From: Procambarus clarkii
Taxonomy: Eukaryota > Arthropoda > Malacostraca > Decapoda > Cambaridae
Direction of reading: 5' to 3'
DNA length: 64,000 bases
NCBI RefSeq assembly: GCF_040958095.1
Contig: NC_091156.1
Coordinates: forward strand, 21,833,427-21,897,426
Made by a program: the position numbers and the translations under genes
Shown: one piece after another, positions 37,801 through 49,020 of the stretch
Numbering within the stretch: the first letter of the stretch is position 1
How the letters are laid out: every line of letters begins with the position of its first letter
The notes under the pieces: generated by a model
Database searches by the model: none
What the model saw: the letters and a program-made list of their open reading frames with translations, nothing else
What the model was told of the DNA's origin: nothing

Positions 37801-38255
37801 CTGAACAGTGAGTGTAATGACAGAACAGTGAGTGTGATGACAGAACAGTGAGTGTAATGACAGAACAGTGAGTGTAATGACAGAACAGTGAGTGTAATGA
37901 CAGAACAGTGAGTGTGATGACAGAACAGTGTAATGACAGAACAGTGAGTGTAATGACAGAACAGTGAGTGTGATGACAGAACAGTGTAATGACAGAACAG
38001 TGAGTGTGATGACAGAACAGTGAGTGTAATGACAGAACAGTGAGTGTGATGACAGAACAGTGAGTGTAATGACTGAACAGTGAGTGTAATGACAGAACAG
38101 TGAGTGTAATGACTGAACAGTGAGTGTAATGACAGAACAGTGAGTGTGATGACAGAACAGTGAGTGTAATGACAGAACAGTGAGTGTAATGACAGAACAG
38201 TGAGTGTAATAACAGAACAGTGAGTGTAATGACAGAACAGTGAGTGTAATAACAT
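34838..38255. repeat. 20/16-bp minisatellite, about 180 copies
   Basis: Long unit with GAACAGTGAGTGTAATG and a short form GAACAGTGTGATG that lacks four bases. Further variants are TAATG against TGATG and ACAGAAC against ACTGAAC. Short units cluster at about 35330-35750 and 36390-36720, and the two clusters with their flanks match in order, indicating a duplication of about 1 kb. The right edge decays gradually (ACATAATAGTGAGTGCATT). Confidence 0.96.
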
Positions 38256-38317
38256 AATAGTGAGTGCATTAGTAGCTTATCGACTGTAGTAACAGCTTAG
38301 TGAGCTGTTACTTAGCT

Positions 38318-38331
38318 CACACACACACACA

Positions 38332-38390
<59 letters not shown>
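38318..38390. repeat. (CA)n(TC)n compound microsatellite
   Basis: A short CACACA run passes directly into about 29 CT dinucleotides. It abuts the decayed LINE that follows. Confidence 0.95.
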
Positions 38391-41300
38391 GGATAGAGAG
38401 AGTAGGAGAAGAAAAAATTGGGAAAATAGTAGGTTTAGAAGAAGTTCTCATGACAATGGAAAATGTCAGTGATTTTTGGAGGATAGGCAAATATGAGAGA
38501 CAATAATCGCCCCTTAAGGGTGATATTTAATGAAGTGACTTAAAGGATGCTAAGGAATACCAAGATACTGCAGAATATTGAGGAGGGGAATCTTTGGTCA
38601 TTAAGACAAGACCTCTCAAAGAAGCACAGAGAAAAGCTAAAACTAAAACTCAATGAAGCAAAAATGTCTAACTGGAAATAGAAATGAAGAAAAAATATTT
38701 TTTTTCTACATTGTGATTGGGACTTGGAAGCCGGTGAAATAGTACACAAAAACAGACAGAATCATTAGAGGAAGGAGGAGTAAAGGACAAAGGGAGATGA
38801 AACATGTAATATGAACAAAATTGTGTATACCAACATAGATGGATACACACAGAAATAAAAATAACGTGATATATCAGATGAACAGATCCACAAAGGCCTT
38901 GATGAGGGTTCGAACCTATATGCTGAGTGTTCCCAGATGCGCCTGATTCAACTGTAGGGGTGAGATAACAAAAAATACTCACGCTAATAGATAAAACTTA
39001 GCTCTAGGTCCGAGATATTATCGCACTAACAGGGACGAAGCTTGAAGAAAACATTTTAAATGAGATCGTATTCCTACCTGGCTACTCAATTTGGAGATGT
39101 GACAGGAAAACTTGGAAGGTTGGAGATAAAAAACACCTGAGGGTAAGAGAATTAATAATCGACAACTCATGATAAAATCGAATTGCAGGTTTGGAATCAG
39201 GATGATAAACTGATAATGGTAAATGCCTACTGTTATGACCCCATGTAGCCATGGTGGAACGTGGCTACCCTAATGAGAGTTATTCTGCCGACCGGACCTG
39301 ATTGAAAGGTCAAAGGAAAGGTTTATTTATTAAATAATTGAGTAAACGTCAGTGAGTAATTTCAGGATACTAGCAGAGTATGGCCATTGGTAATAAGTGA
39401 CATGAAATGAGATGACAAAAACTTTGGGGACGTGAAGTGACGCTAATAGGAGGTTGTGACCTCACTTGAGTCACAACTGTCGTCAGAGGTCAATGTACTT
39501 TGTTTATCTCCTGCAAGAAGGAAGAATATAGTTGCCTGTGTTAGTGCTGGAGTGAAGACTACTTGTCTGCAAGGTGAGGAAGCTGTTGGCGAATTAGTAC
39601 ATCATTTCTCTCTGATTTTGATAATTAGAGGCGGCCTGGAAGTGAGTGTTAGGCTGCAACTTTATCTAACTCTAATTGTGTTGCTTCGTCAAGAGGAAGG
39701 AAGCAAGTAGGCGTTTCTGTGGTGGAGCCTGCTGGGCGACGTTGTGAACTCAAGTCTTGGACTGCAGGAAAAATTGTGAGGCAGTCCTGAAGCATTTTTG
39801 TGGGCAGCCTGTGTGAGCGCCATTGTGGAGGACCAGAGCCTCAGCGCCCCTATGCCACAAATTCTGCGGTAAGCTCATATAGCAGTTGTTACAGTGGTTG
39901 CCTGTGTTTGATTATTTACCCAGCGGTCATGGCAAGTGTTTGTGTGTACAGTACATATATTTTATTGAGCTAGTGAACTAAAATAACAGAGTAGAGATAG
40001 GAGAACTTGCTGGAGGGAGGCGTGAAATGTCTGCCCTCGCGCTGAAACATGTTCTCAGAGTGGCCTCGCCCAGGATGGGGGAGGACCGTCGCTGTGACGC
40101 AATAATGTTTAAAGGGATGTCATATGGAGGAGTTTATTTTCTGTGAATACGTTTGATTATGTTTTGTTAGGAAAACATTTTTATTGGCATGGTAATGGAA
40201 TTGCAGCTTTGGGAAGGAGTTCGAAGAGAAACTTCAAGGTTAGAGAAGAAGTTAATGGAGGAACTTCGAGGCTGGAGAAGAAGTGTAAGCGGAACTCTGT
40301 GGTAGAGCAGAACTCCATAGTGAGGAGTTGACTTCAAGCAGTGTAGAGGAGCTACACGTGTCTCTGTGGAATCAGTGATGAAGCGTCACTGATGTTGGAT
40401 TAGGACTTCGTTGTGCGGCAGATTGGGAGAACTGCAGAGGTGCCTTAATTCCTGATATTTTGGAGGACCTAGAGGCATATATTGGTAGTGAGTTTCTAGG
40501 AGTAGAAAGGAGGTGCATGGTGGACATATAAAGGGAGTGCTTGAATGCTTATTGGCATGTAAGATGCAGTGTAAAGCGAGAAATTAATTTCTTTTTTTTT
40601 TTTTGGTGGAGGATACTTATGTAGATGTTTCTGGTGTTTCAACCCCAAGCTGAGTGTCATATACTTTTAGGGCTGAGGATACAGTATTGTTGTGACAGGA
40701 TTTCAGCCCCATTTAGTGAGGGAGTAGTAAGTGGTAAGCCAAGAGTTGGGCAGCCACTTGATATGCACAGTTGATGAAACCAGGATGCGATATTGGAATG
40801 CTACTAGGTTGTAGCAAGTTAGAGTGTTGTATGAAAATGTTCAATTTTATGTGTTATGTATTGTGCTTGTTTTCTTTATATATTAAATGTATATATTATC
40901 TGACTTTTGATCAGTCCTGGTGAGGTAGAGAGAGAGAGAGAGAGAGGGTCACGGCTGCGGACAGGGTGGCCGAAGATACTAATTCATGAAAGGATGATTT
41001 AGGAGATCATTCTAAACAAAGAGAGAGTGGGGAGTCACGGCGGCTCGAGTAGGGTGTGTACACAAGACAACGAGGCCAGTGTTGGAGCTGCACCCCTAAA
41101 TATGAGATGCTGAACCCCTCTCTTAGATCAAGAGGAATACAGGGTGATCTCCTGGGTAAATTATAAGCACGCCAATATCCATTGCTAGTCAACCGATGAT
41201 AGCGGGAGTGTAGCTGCTGAGGTCGTTTTTTCTTCTGTCAGGGAGTGGTTGGGGACGTTGTCCACCTGTATGCCAGCAACAGTCTGGTGCAACAACCAGA

Positions 41301-42780
41301 GCTCTCTGTTTGGAGGTTTTGGTCCCAGAATCCCCAACCCTCTCCAGGCAGAACACTACAGACCGCCCACAAGCAACACATGGACAAAAGAGGAACAAGA
41401 TACCAAACAAGAGAGCCTCATAATAGTCATGAGAGGGATTATAATAACAGATATAGATAAATCACGATTGTTGGTACTGGGGGACTTTAACTTGAAGGCA
41501 ATAGACTAGGAGACCTACGAAGCTAGAACGGAAGACATTTGGATGGAAAGATTTGTAAACCTCATTTTGGATACATTCAAGTAAAGGAGACAGTCAAGCA
41601 GGCCACAAGAATGAGGGAAGGGGATGTTCCGTCAGTAGTGGATCTAATATTCACCAGGAAGGAAGAAGAAATATTTAACATCCAGTACCTTCCTCTCTTG
41701 GGAAAGAGTGACTATGGCCTCTTGGAAATTAAATATGCAATTCGATATAATCTAAAAGAGAATGGGGACACTGAAATAGTTGAGAAACTTGATTTCAAGA
41801 GAGGATACTATGGGGGAACTTGGCAGATTTGTTAATTAATTTAATTGGAGAGATTTGGTGCTAGACAAGGCAGTAAATTATATGAATGCCAAATTCTGTG
41901 AAATATACAATGCACGACAAAATATATATACCAAAAAAGAGATGCAGGACCAGAAATTAGGATTGCTTCAACAGAAATTGCGGGGGGGGGGCAGAGAGAA
42001 AAAGACAAGAAGGCACAGTCTAGGAAGAGGCCTAACACACAAACATACCAACACTACAAACAAGCAAGAAACAAATACACAACCGTGAGGAGAGAGGCAG
42101 AAAGGAACTCTGAGAAAGTTATAGCGGACAAATGTAAAACAGATCCAGGCCTTTTCTATAAATTCATTAAAAGAAAGCTGCACGTGAAGGATTAAATCCA
42201 AAAATTGAGAATGGGGAACAGATTCACAGAAAATGAGAAAGAAATATGATAAATACTAAATGAACAGTTCCTTGGTGTGTTTGTGGAAGATGAGGTTTTC
42301 AGAGAACCAGACCCAATGCCATTTCCAGAGAACATCACAGATAAAGATAAAGATGTCTCGAGATAAAGTGGAAATATTACTCAAGGGGCTACAAAGAAAG
42401 AAATAAAGCGGTTGGACTAGATGAAGTTTCATCTTGGGTGCTGAGAGCATATGCAATTGAGCTGAGCATCCAACGTCAGTTGATATTTCAGACATACTTG
42501 GGCACAGGAAATAAAGCAGATATATGGGTAAAGGCAAACATAGTTCCCGTCTATATAAATGGTAGCAGAGAAGACCCTCTAAATTATACACCCGTACCAT
42601 TAACAAGTGTGGTAGTCAAAACACTACAAAAATAGTTAAAGCCAAATGGGTTGAACAGCTAGAGAGTACTGACATAATAACGGACAGACAGTATGGTTTA
42701 CGAACAGGAAGATCCTGTGTAACAAATCTACTTAGTTTTTATGATAAGAGCCACAGAGATACTACAGGAAAGTGTGTATG
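38391..42780 (+). mobile_element. Decayed LINE (ORF1, endonuclease, partial RT), interrupted by an LTR-like fossil
   Basis: Frames on the plus strand recall decapod LINE proteins: ORF1-like GLEEVLMTMENVSDFWRI near 38430 and scattered ORF1-like residues to 38770, then endonuclease traces (GTKLEENI, LPGYSIWRCDRK near 39030-39110). The endonuclease resumes after the insertion with YRPPTSNTWTKEE (41357), LLVLGDFNLKAID (41470) and PSVVDLIFTRKEEE (41630). A linker (KCKTDPGLFYKFIKRKL, about 42133) and RT blocks (NYTPVPLTSV near 42580; DRQYGLRTGRSCVTNLL near 42684) follow. It stops at 42780 where a minus-strand LINE end begins. Many stops and frame changes make it old and dead. A tRNA-like patch (about 38885-38960) sits between ORF1 and endonuclease. 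Confidence 0.7.
39231..41355 (+). mobile_element. LTR-like fossil, 2.1 kb, probably a solo LTR, CTAC target duplication
   Basis: It starts with TGTTATGACCCC and ends with GCAGAACA, giving TG...CA ends, and is flanked on both sides by CTAC (39227-39230 and 41356-41359). It splits a LINE endonuclease reading that is continuous in sense on either side, so the edges are well supported. No pol or gag domain was recognised inside, which suggests a lone long LTR rather than a whole element. The TGTTAYGACCC start resembles the LTR candidate at 53294. It is younger than the LINE that it cut. A GA microsatellite (40929-40947) lies within it. Confidence 0.65.
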
Positions 42781-43318
42781 TGTGTGTGTGTGTACTCACC
42801 TATTTGTGTTTGCGGGGGTTGAGCTTTGGCTCTTTGGTCCCGCCTCTCAACTGTCAATCAACTGGTGTATAGATTCCTGAGCCTACTGGGCTCTGTCATA
42901 TCTACACTTGAAACTGTGTATGGAGTCAGCCTCCACCACATCACTTCCTAATGCATTCCATCTGTTAACTACTCTGACACTGAAAAAGTTCTTTCTAACG
43001 TCCCTGTAACTCATGTGGGTACTCAGTTTCCACCTGTGTCCCCTTGTTCGCGTACCGCCAGTGTTGAATAGTTTATCTTTGTCTATCCGGTCGATTCCTC
43101 TGAGGATTTTGTAAGTAGTGATCATGTCTCCCCTTACTCTTCTGTCTTCCAGTGTCATAAGGTGCCTTTCCCGCAGCCTTTCCTCGTAACTCATGCATCT
43201 TAGTACTGGGACTAGCCTAGTGGCATACCTTTGAACTTTTTCCAGCTTCGTTTTGTGCTTGACAAGATACGGGCTCCATGCTGGGGCCATATACTCAAGG
43301 ATTGGTCTTACATATGTG

Positions 43319-43320
<2 letters not shown>
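42781..43320 (-). mobile_element. LINE 3' fragment, same family as 8045-9195
   Basis: In minus sense it encodes YVRPILEYMAPAWSPYLV, KLEKVQRYATRLVPVL, EERLRERHLMTLEDRRVR and FFSVRVVNRWNALGSDVV, the RT C-terminus, then a 3' UTR and an ACAC tail at about 42770-42792. It is truncated at its 5' end where the (TG)n tract begins. It adjoins, tail to tail, the plus-strand LINE to its left. Confidence 0.88.
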
Positions 43321-43524
<204 letters not shown>

Positions 43525-43857
43525 CACCTATTTGTGCTTGCGGGGGTTGAGCTTTGGCTCTTTGGTGCCGCCTCTCAACTGTCAATCAACTGGTGTACAG
43601 ATTCCTGAGCCTATCGGGCTCTGTCATATCTACACTTGAAACTGTGTATGGAGTCAGCCTCCACCACATCACTGCCTAATGCATTACATCTATTAACTAC
43701 TCTGACATTGAAAAGGTTCTTTCTAACGTCCCTGTGGCTCATTTGGGTACTCGGTTCCACATGTGTCCCCTTGTTCGACTACCCCCATGTTAAACAATTT
43801 ATCTTTATCTACCCTGTCGATTCCTCATAGAACTGTGTATGTAGTGATCATGTCTCC
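43525..43857 (-). mobile_element. LINE 3' fragment, second copy of the same family
   Basis: The sequence TACTCACCTATTTGTGCTTG and what follows repeat the 3' UTR at 42792 with few changes, then cover part of the RT C-terminal codons and stop near 43857. It is shorter than its neighbour at 42781. Confidence 0.88.
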
Positions 43858-43975
43858 CCAGTAACTCTGCCTCCCCCTAACTCTGTCTCCCCCTAACTCT
43901 GCCTCTCCCTAACTCTGCCTTCCACTAACTCTGCCTTACCCTAACCTTGCCTCTCCCTAACTCTTCCTCCCCCAT
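43858..43975. repeat. Degenerate 17-19-bp repeat, about six copies
   Basis: CCCTAACTCTGCCTCTC-like units, each different. A small old minisatellite starting at the cut edge of the LINE fragment. Confidence 0.75.
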
Positions 43976-44552
43976 AACACTCTCAATTTCTACTCTATCC
44001 ATACATCTTTAATGTATCTCTGAATTGATCAAACCACCACAGGGGAGATAAAACATTGATGGATGCAGCATGATGGAGATGGAAGATGAGATGAAACTAA
44101 AAAAATTGATAAAAGGATAGGGAGAAAATGAAAGCAAATTAGGAGAACAAATTACAGAAACTAAATTTAAAAAATGAGGAAAAAATTAGATAATTAGCAA
44201 ATGGCATGAGTAAATCCCTAGGAAAGGAAACAGAGAGAAATATCAGCCAATGTCAGGAGGGGTCAGCAACCATTAACGCTTCACTCGAGAATCTGAACTC
44301 AGTGAATAGCATGCCTTGGGCTCTAGAAGTCAATAACAACAATGTGATGGATGCTGATGGATGTGCACATCCGTCAAGGCTGACGGATGTGCCCTCCACA
44401 TAGCTATTTCACAGTGTAAGGTCAGACTAGGAGGATAATTTACAGAATGATAACCATTCAGGGACGAAGATAAGGGCAGTGGAAACCTAGGCAGAACGTT
44501 TCTAGTTGGAGAGAGAACCTGCCGTAGATCCCTTGAGCGAGCGCCGTCTAAT

Positions 44553-44826
44553 AGAGGGTTATCTTGAGCTTATCTTCAGATGATTTCGGGGCTTAGCGTC
44601 CCCGCGGCCCGGTCCACGACCAGGCCTCCTTTTTGTTACGCACCCCCAGGAAGCAGCCCGTAGCAGCTGTCTAACTCCCAGGTACCTATTTACTGCTAGG
44701 TAACGGGGGGCATCAGGGTGAAAGAAACATTTTCCCCATTTGTCTCCGCCTCCACCGGTGATCGAACCCGGAACCTCGGAACTACGAATCCGAAGCGCTG
44801 TCCACTCAGCTGTCAGGGTGAAAGAG
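44553..44826 (-). mobile_element. tRNA-derived SINE, family 1, copy 1
   Basis: In minus sense it starts CTGACAGCTGAGTGGACAG, has a B-box-like GGGTTCGATCAC, a body with TAGCAGTAAATAGGTACC and GACAGCTGCTACGGGCTG, and ends CCCCGAAATCATC then GATAACC. The tRNA-like head and shared body with the copies at 49011 and 59389 define a SINE family. It is transcribed by Pol III in principle and moved by a LINE. Confidence 0.87.
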
Positions 44827-45567
44827 ATTTGGTTCAAGCTAGAATCATATTCAAATGAAGCCGCTCCAGGAATAATAATGAACCAGAAAAAGAGATCTCA
44901 CAACCAAACGAAGATTTGGGATGGTCTACTTGGGAAATGACTTGAGTAAGGAGAGAAGAGAGAGAAGAGGAAGTGGGAGGTAACAAGAGATAACATTCAC
45001 ACCCTAAAGGAAATACAAGAGGAACACACACACACACACAGAGGCAATATAGTGCTCTAGCTAAGGGTTAAGGGAGGCAAGACGAGCGGGGTTCAACAAG
45101 TTCACCATTGAAGAAATATTGGTAACACTGAACAGTATGAAAACACGACGTTTAAATAAATGAGGCCAGAAATGAGTAGACAGTGAGCAGGAGAGGAGCA
45201 GAGGAGCAGGAGGAGAATGATATACAATACCTACACAGCCACAGCTCTTCTACTGTCACATCAGGAGGAAGATGGCTGTGAACGATTAGGTTATAATATT
45301 TAACAAAAGGGAGGGAGGATACATGGAAAATTATAAGGAGTTACGCGAGAAACTTAGCTTAAACTTCCAGGAAGTATTCAAGTTAGAACCTGATTTGCTA
45401 CTAGTTTACATGCCCAAACTTGCGGGAAATTCCAGAGGAAGGCGTCAGTGATATAACAGGGTCCGTAGAAGGAGTACAGAAGGAACTACAGGAACTAGAT
45501 GTGAGAAAAGTTGTAGGACCAGACAAAATATCGCCGTGGATAATAATATTGGAGTCCTAGCCACCAC

Positions 45568-45601
45568 GGACTCCATGCTGGACCCCACCAGCATGGAGTC
45601 C
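45568..45601. repeat. Perfect 14-bp hairpin
   Basis: GGACTCCATGCTGG (45568-45581) is the reverse complement of 45588-45601, with a 6-base loop. Outer CCACCA and TGGTGG extend the pairing loosely. It lies at the left edge of the SINE pair. Confidence 0.85.
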
Positions 45602-45635
45602 ACATGCTGGTGGAGCTCTTTATCTGACGCTCCGT

Positions 45636-45752
45636 ACAGATCAGGATAAGGATTTGGGATGGGACGGAGGGGAAGGAACTGTGCTCAACCACTTGGCCGG
45701 TCGGGGAGTAAACGCCGACCTGCATGAAGTGTGACAGTCGCTCTACCGTCTA
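45636..45752 (-). mobile_element. tRNA-derived SINE, family 2, 3'-truncated copy
   Basis: The reverse complement of the copy at 45771: TCAGGATAAGGATTTGGG, GGACGGAGGG, CACTTGGCCGGTCGGGG and GCGCTCTACCGTC-like head sequence. It lacks the last 50 or so bases of the family's 3' part. Confidence 0.8.
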
Positions 45753-45770
45753 GTTCTCTCTAGAAACGGG

Positions 45771-45947
45771 TCCAACCACTTGCGCTGGACGGTAGAGCGT
45801 CTCGCTTAATGCAGGTTGTCGTTCAATCCCCGACTGTCCAAGTGTTTGGGCACCATTCCTTCCCTCCGTCCCATCCCAAATCCTTATCCTGATCCCGTCC
45901 AAGTGCTGAATAGTCGTAATGACTTGGCGCTTTCCCTTGATAACTCC
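45771..45947 (+). mobile_element. tRNA-derived SINE, family 2, with 15-bp target duplication
   Basis: The head CGCTGGACGGTAGAGCGTC and B-box-like CGTTCAATCCCCGAC are tRNA-like. The body holds CATCCCAAATCCTTATCC and ends TTGGCGCTTTCCC. Perfect 15-bp direct repeats CTCTCTAGAAACGGG flank it (45756-45770 and 45948-45962), so it entered by target-primed integration, after the minus copy on its left. Confidence 0.88.
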
Positions 45948-46749
45948 CTCTCTAGAAACGGGATAATTTCCTGACTGTTGCCAAGTGACTAACTTGGTGA
46001 CATCTGCAAGAATGGTGGAGGACGAAAACCATTAAATTACAGATGTGTATTACTGACAAGTATCCCCCTGCTACTATAGACCGGTCTGGAGCAGTCTTGG
46101 AGAACACTTACAACAGACCACTTTGGTCTCAAACACCAGCACGCACTTAGCAGCGGAAAATTTTGCTTGACAAAGTGGTTCCTCTATATTTTGCATCATC
46201 AGTAATTCATGGTACAAAACTAACGAGAAGAGTCATGACAGAAATAGACTGTAATGCATTGCAAACGGATATGGACACACTTCAGAAGTGATCTGAAAAA
46301 TGGCCGCTAGAATTTAACCCAACCAAATGCACAGTTATAAGGACTGGAAGAAGATAGTGAAGGCCCGTACAGCAGTACAGGATGAAGGAAAGACAAATTC
46401 TTCAATCAGAAAAGGAGAAAGACCCGGGAGTGGACACAACACCAGGCCCGACAACAGCTGCCTGTGGTATACTTGCCAACATCCGCAGATCCCTCACACA
46501 CTTGGACCAGGGGGCTGTCTGTAACTATTACACAGAAGGGTTACTTTTATTACAAAGAAGTAACTTTTTACACTCTTCAATATGCGTCCCCTACGTAGAA
46601 CCCTCAACTGAAAAACTTGCAAAATCCACAGCCACTCACCTGGTCACAAAAGGTGTCCAGCAGCTGGAGACCCTCATAAAGACTGTCAAGCCGTGTCCTT
46701 CCCCACGATAGCAGATTGACGAATAAATGCGACCTCAGAACACTGAAAA

Positions 46750-46836
46750 GAATTACTGAACAAAAAATTTACCACTTACGGGCTATTCAGGCCCGTGCCA
46801 CCTCTTGGGGGGCTTAATCTTTATCAATCAATCAAT
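46750..46836 (+). mobile_element. Dispersed repeat 3' end with (TCAA)n tail
   Basis: CACTTACGGGCTATTCAGG and GCCACCTCTTGGGGGG lead to a TCAATCAATCAATC tail. I recall this as a common decapod repeat end. The body upstream (46540-46750) is not recognised. Confidence 0.5.
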
Positions 46837-47439
46837 CTTGTAAAATCTACGTAAGATTCAAAGATGTGTAAAGATGCTCGTTCTGAGGAAAAGAGATTGA
46901 ACAACAGGGAAAGACAGAACTGACCTCACCATATTACCAGAGACAGAGGGACATGTTGACGACATACACAATTCTCAGGTAAAGTGACAGGTAGAAAAAG
47001 CAGCAGCGCTTAAAGCTAGGAACAGCAAAAGGAACAGATAAAGATGGTAAATAGACACAAATAAATCAAAGAGATGCCAGAGAGGACAATTTCCGGTGAT
47101 AAAGCTGTCAATAAACAGAACAAATTAGACGTAGAAGTCATTAAAGCTAATACGATTCATAATATTAAATCTAAATATGATAAAACATGATAAATGAGTG
47201 AGTGTTGGGCAGGCGGGTCCAGGAGCCGGACTCGACCCCACAAGCACCCACCAAGGTGAGCCCATGGAGGCGGTAGAGGGTGGCGTGGCGGGCGGCGTCT
47301 CCCATAATGTCGTGTTGACTAACGCACAAACACAACATCCTCATCATACTGTTATTATTCTATATTTCCGTGATCTTGGCACACCATGACCCGCGCTCGG
47401 CCCTGGAGGACCTCCCTCACCCTGACAGGGGTCACGGTC
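46837..47439. other. Unassigned spacer
   Basis: Nothing recognisable as a gene or repeat; purine-rich to about 47190, then more GC-rich. Confidence 0.4.
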
Positions 47440-49020
47440 CTCCCTGTCAGCTGAGGGGGACTGACAGCTGAGGGGACTGACAGCTCAAAGGCCTAACTGC
47501 TGAGGGGACTAACAGCTGAGGGGGCTGACAGGTGAATGGCCTGACAGCTGAAGGGACTGACAGCTGAGGGGACTGACAGCTGAGGAGCCTGACAGCTGAG
47601 GGGACCTGACAGCTGAGGGGTCTGACAGCTGAAGGGACTGACAGCTGAGGGGACCTGACAGCTGAGGGGTCTGACAGCTGAGAGGGACCGACAGCTGAGG
47701 GGACTGACAGCTGAGGGGACTGATAGGTGAGGGGGCCTGACAGCTGAGGGGACTGACAGCTGAGAGGGACTGACAGCTGAGGGGACTAATAGCTGAGAGA
47801 ACTGACAGCTGAGGGGCCTGACAGCTGAGGAGTCTGACAGCTGAGGGGCTTGACAGCTGAGGAGTCTGACAGCTGAGGGGCTTGACACCTGAGGGGCCTG
47901 ACAGCTGAGGGGCCTGACAGCTAAGGGGGACTTACAGCTGAGGGGCCTGACAGCTGAGGGGCCAGACAGGTGAGGGGCCTGACAGCTGAGGGGCCTGACA
48001 GCTGAGGGGCCTGACTGCTAAGGGGCTTGACAGCTGACGGGCCTGACAGTTGAGGGGCCTGACAGCTGAGGGGCCTGACTGCTAAGGAGCTTGACTGCTA
48101 AGGGGCTTGACAGCTGAGAGGCCTGACAGCTGAGTGGCCTGACAGCTGAGGAGCCTGACAGCTGAGGGGGACTGACAGCTGAGGGGACTGACAGCTGAGG
48201 GGCTTGACAGCTTAGGGGTTTGACAGCTGAGGGGGACTGACAGCTGAGGTGACTGACAGCTGAGGGGGCCTGACAGCTGAAGGGGACTGACAGGTGAGGG
48301 GCCTGACAGCTGAGGAGCCTTACAGCTGAGGGGCCTGACAACTGAGGGGCCTGACAGCTGAGGGACCTACCAACTGAGGGGTCTGACAGCTGAGGGGCCT
48401 GACAGCTGAGGGGTCTGACAGCTGAGGCGACTGACAGCTGAGGGGTCTGACAGCTGAGGCGACTGACAGCTGAGGGGTCTGACAGCTGAGGCGACTGACA
48501 GCTGAGGGGTCTGACAGCTTAGTGGCCTGACAGCTGAGGGGACTGACAGCTGAGTGGCCTGGCAGCTGAGGGGACTGACAGCTGAGGGGTCTGACAGCTG
48601 AGGCGACTGACAGCTGAGGGGTCTGACAGCTGAGGCGACTGACAGCTGAGGGGACTGGCAGCTGAGGGGTCTGACAGCTGAGGCGACTGACAGCTGAGTG
48701 GCCTGACAGCTGAGGGGACTGACAGCTGAGGGGGACTGACAGCTGAGGGGCCTGACAGCTGAGGGGGACTGACAGCTGAGGGGACTGACAGCTGAGGGGG
48801 ACTGACAGCTGAGGGGCCTGACAGCTGAGGGGGACTGACAGCTGAGGAGGACTGACAGCTGAGGGGGACTGACAGCTGAGGGGCCTGACAGCTGAGTGGC
48901 CTGACAGCTGAGGGGACTGACAGCTGAGGGGGACTGACAGCTGAGGGGGACTGACAGCTGAAGGGGACTGACAGCTGAGGGGGTTGACAGCTGAGGGGGC
49001 CTGACAACTGAGGGGACTGA
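47440..49020. repeat. 15-17-bp minisatellite derived from a SINE 5' end, about 100 copies
   Basis: Unit CTGACAGCTGAGGGG plus a short variable linker (A, CC, GA, GGA). Units with GAGTGG occur near 48131, 48530, 48550, 48690 and 48895. The array runs without a gap into the SINE at 49011, whose first bases are CTGACAGCTAAATGGACAG. The same SINE elsewhere starts CTGACAGCTGAGTGGACAG. Each unit holds the palindromic E-box CAGCTG. Block variants (GAGGCGACTG at 48424-48680) show local homogenisation. Confidence 0.95.

Larger units (their letters stand above)
44010..46540 (+). mobile_element. Decayed plus-strand LINE carrying SINE insertions
   Basis: From about 44080 to 44340 there is a Lys/Glu-rich, coiled-coil-like stretch resembling a LINE ORF1. 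Pre-RT and RT-start residues are visible at 45340-45560 (LDVRKVVGPDKISPWIIIL), and more at 46220-46310 (LQTDMDTLQK, then EKWPLEFNPTKCTVIRTG) and 46380-46490 (EKEKDPGVDTTPGP, GILANIRRSL). The last matches EKDLGVDITPNLSP in the copy at 8045-9195, so it is probably the same family. Two SINE copies (45636-45947) sit between the RT start and the later RT blocks, and another lies at 44553-44826. It is heavily broken. Confidence 0.6.

Noticed and set aside
34062-38269. 1397-residue minus frame rich in HSLFCHYTHCSVITLTVLS
   Set aside because: It spans two unrelated arrays and the gap between them, and parallel frames are equally open.
38318-38390. Telomeric or centromeric repeat
   Set aside because: No TTAGG-type telomere repeat was seen anywhere in the window, and the arrays are too varied for a centromeric satellite.
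38885-38960. tRNA or SINE head with GGGTTCGAACC
   Set aside because: The B-box is clear and resembles 21437, but the element's ends and the A-box are not, so it was not listed as a separate feature.
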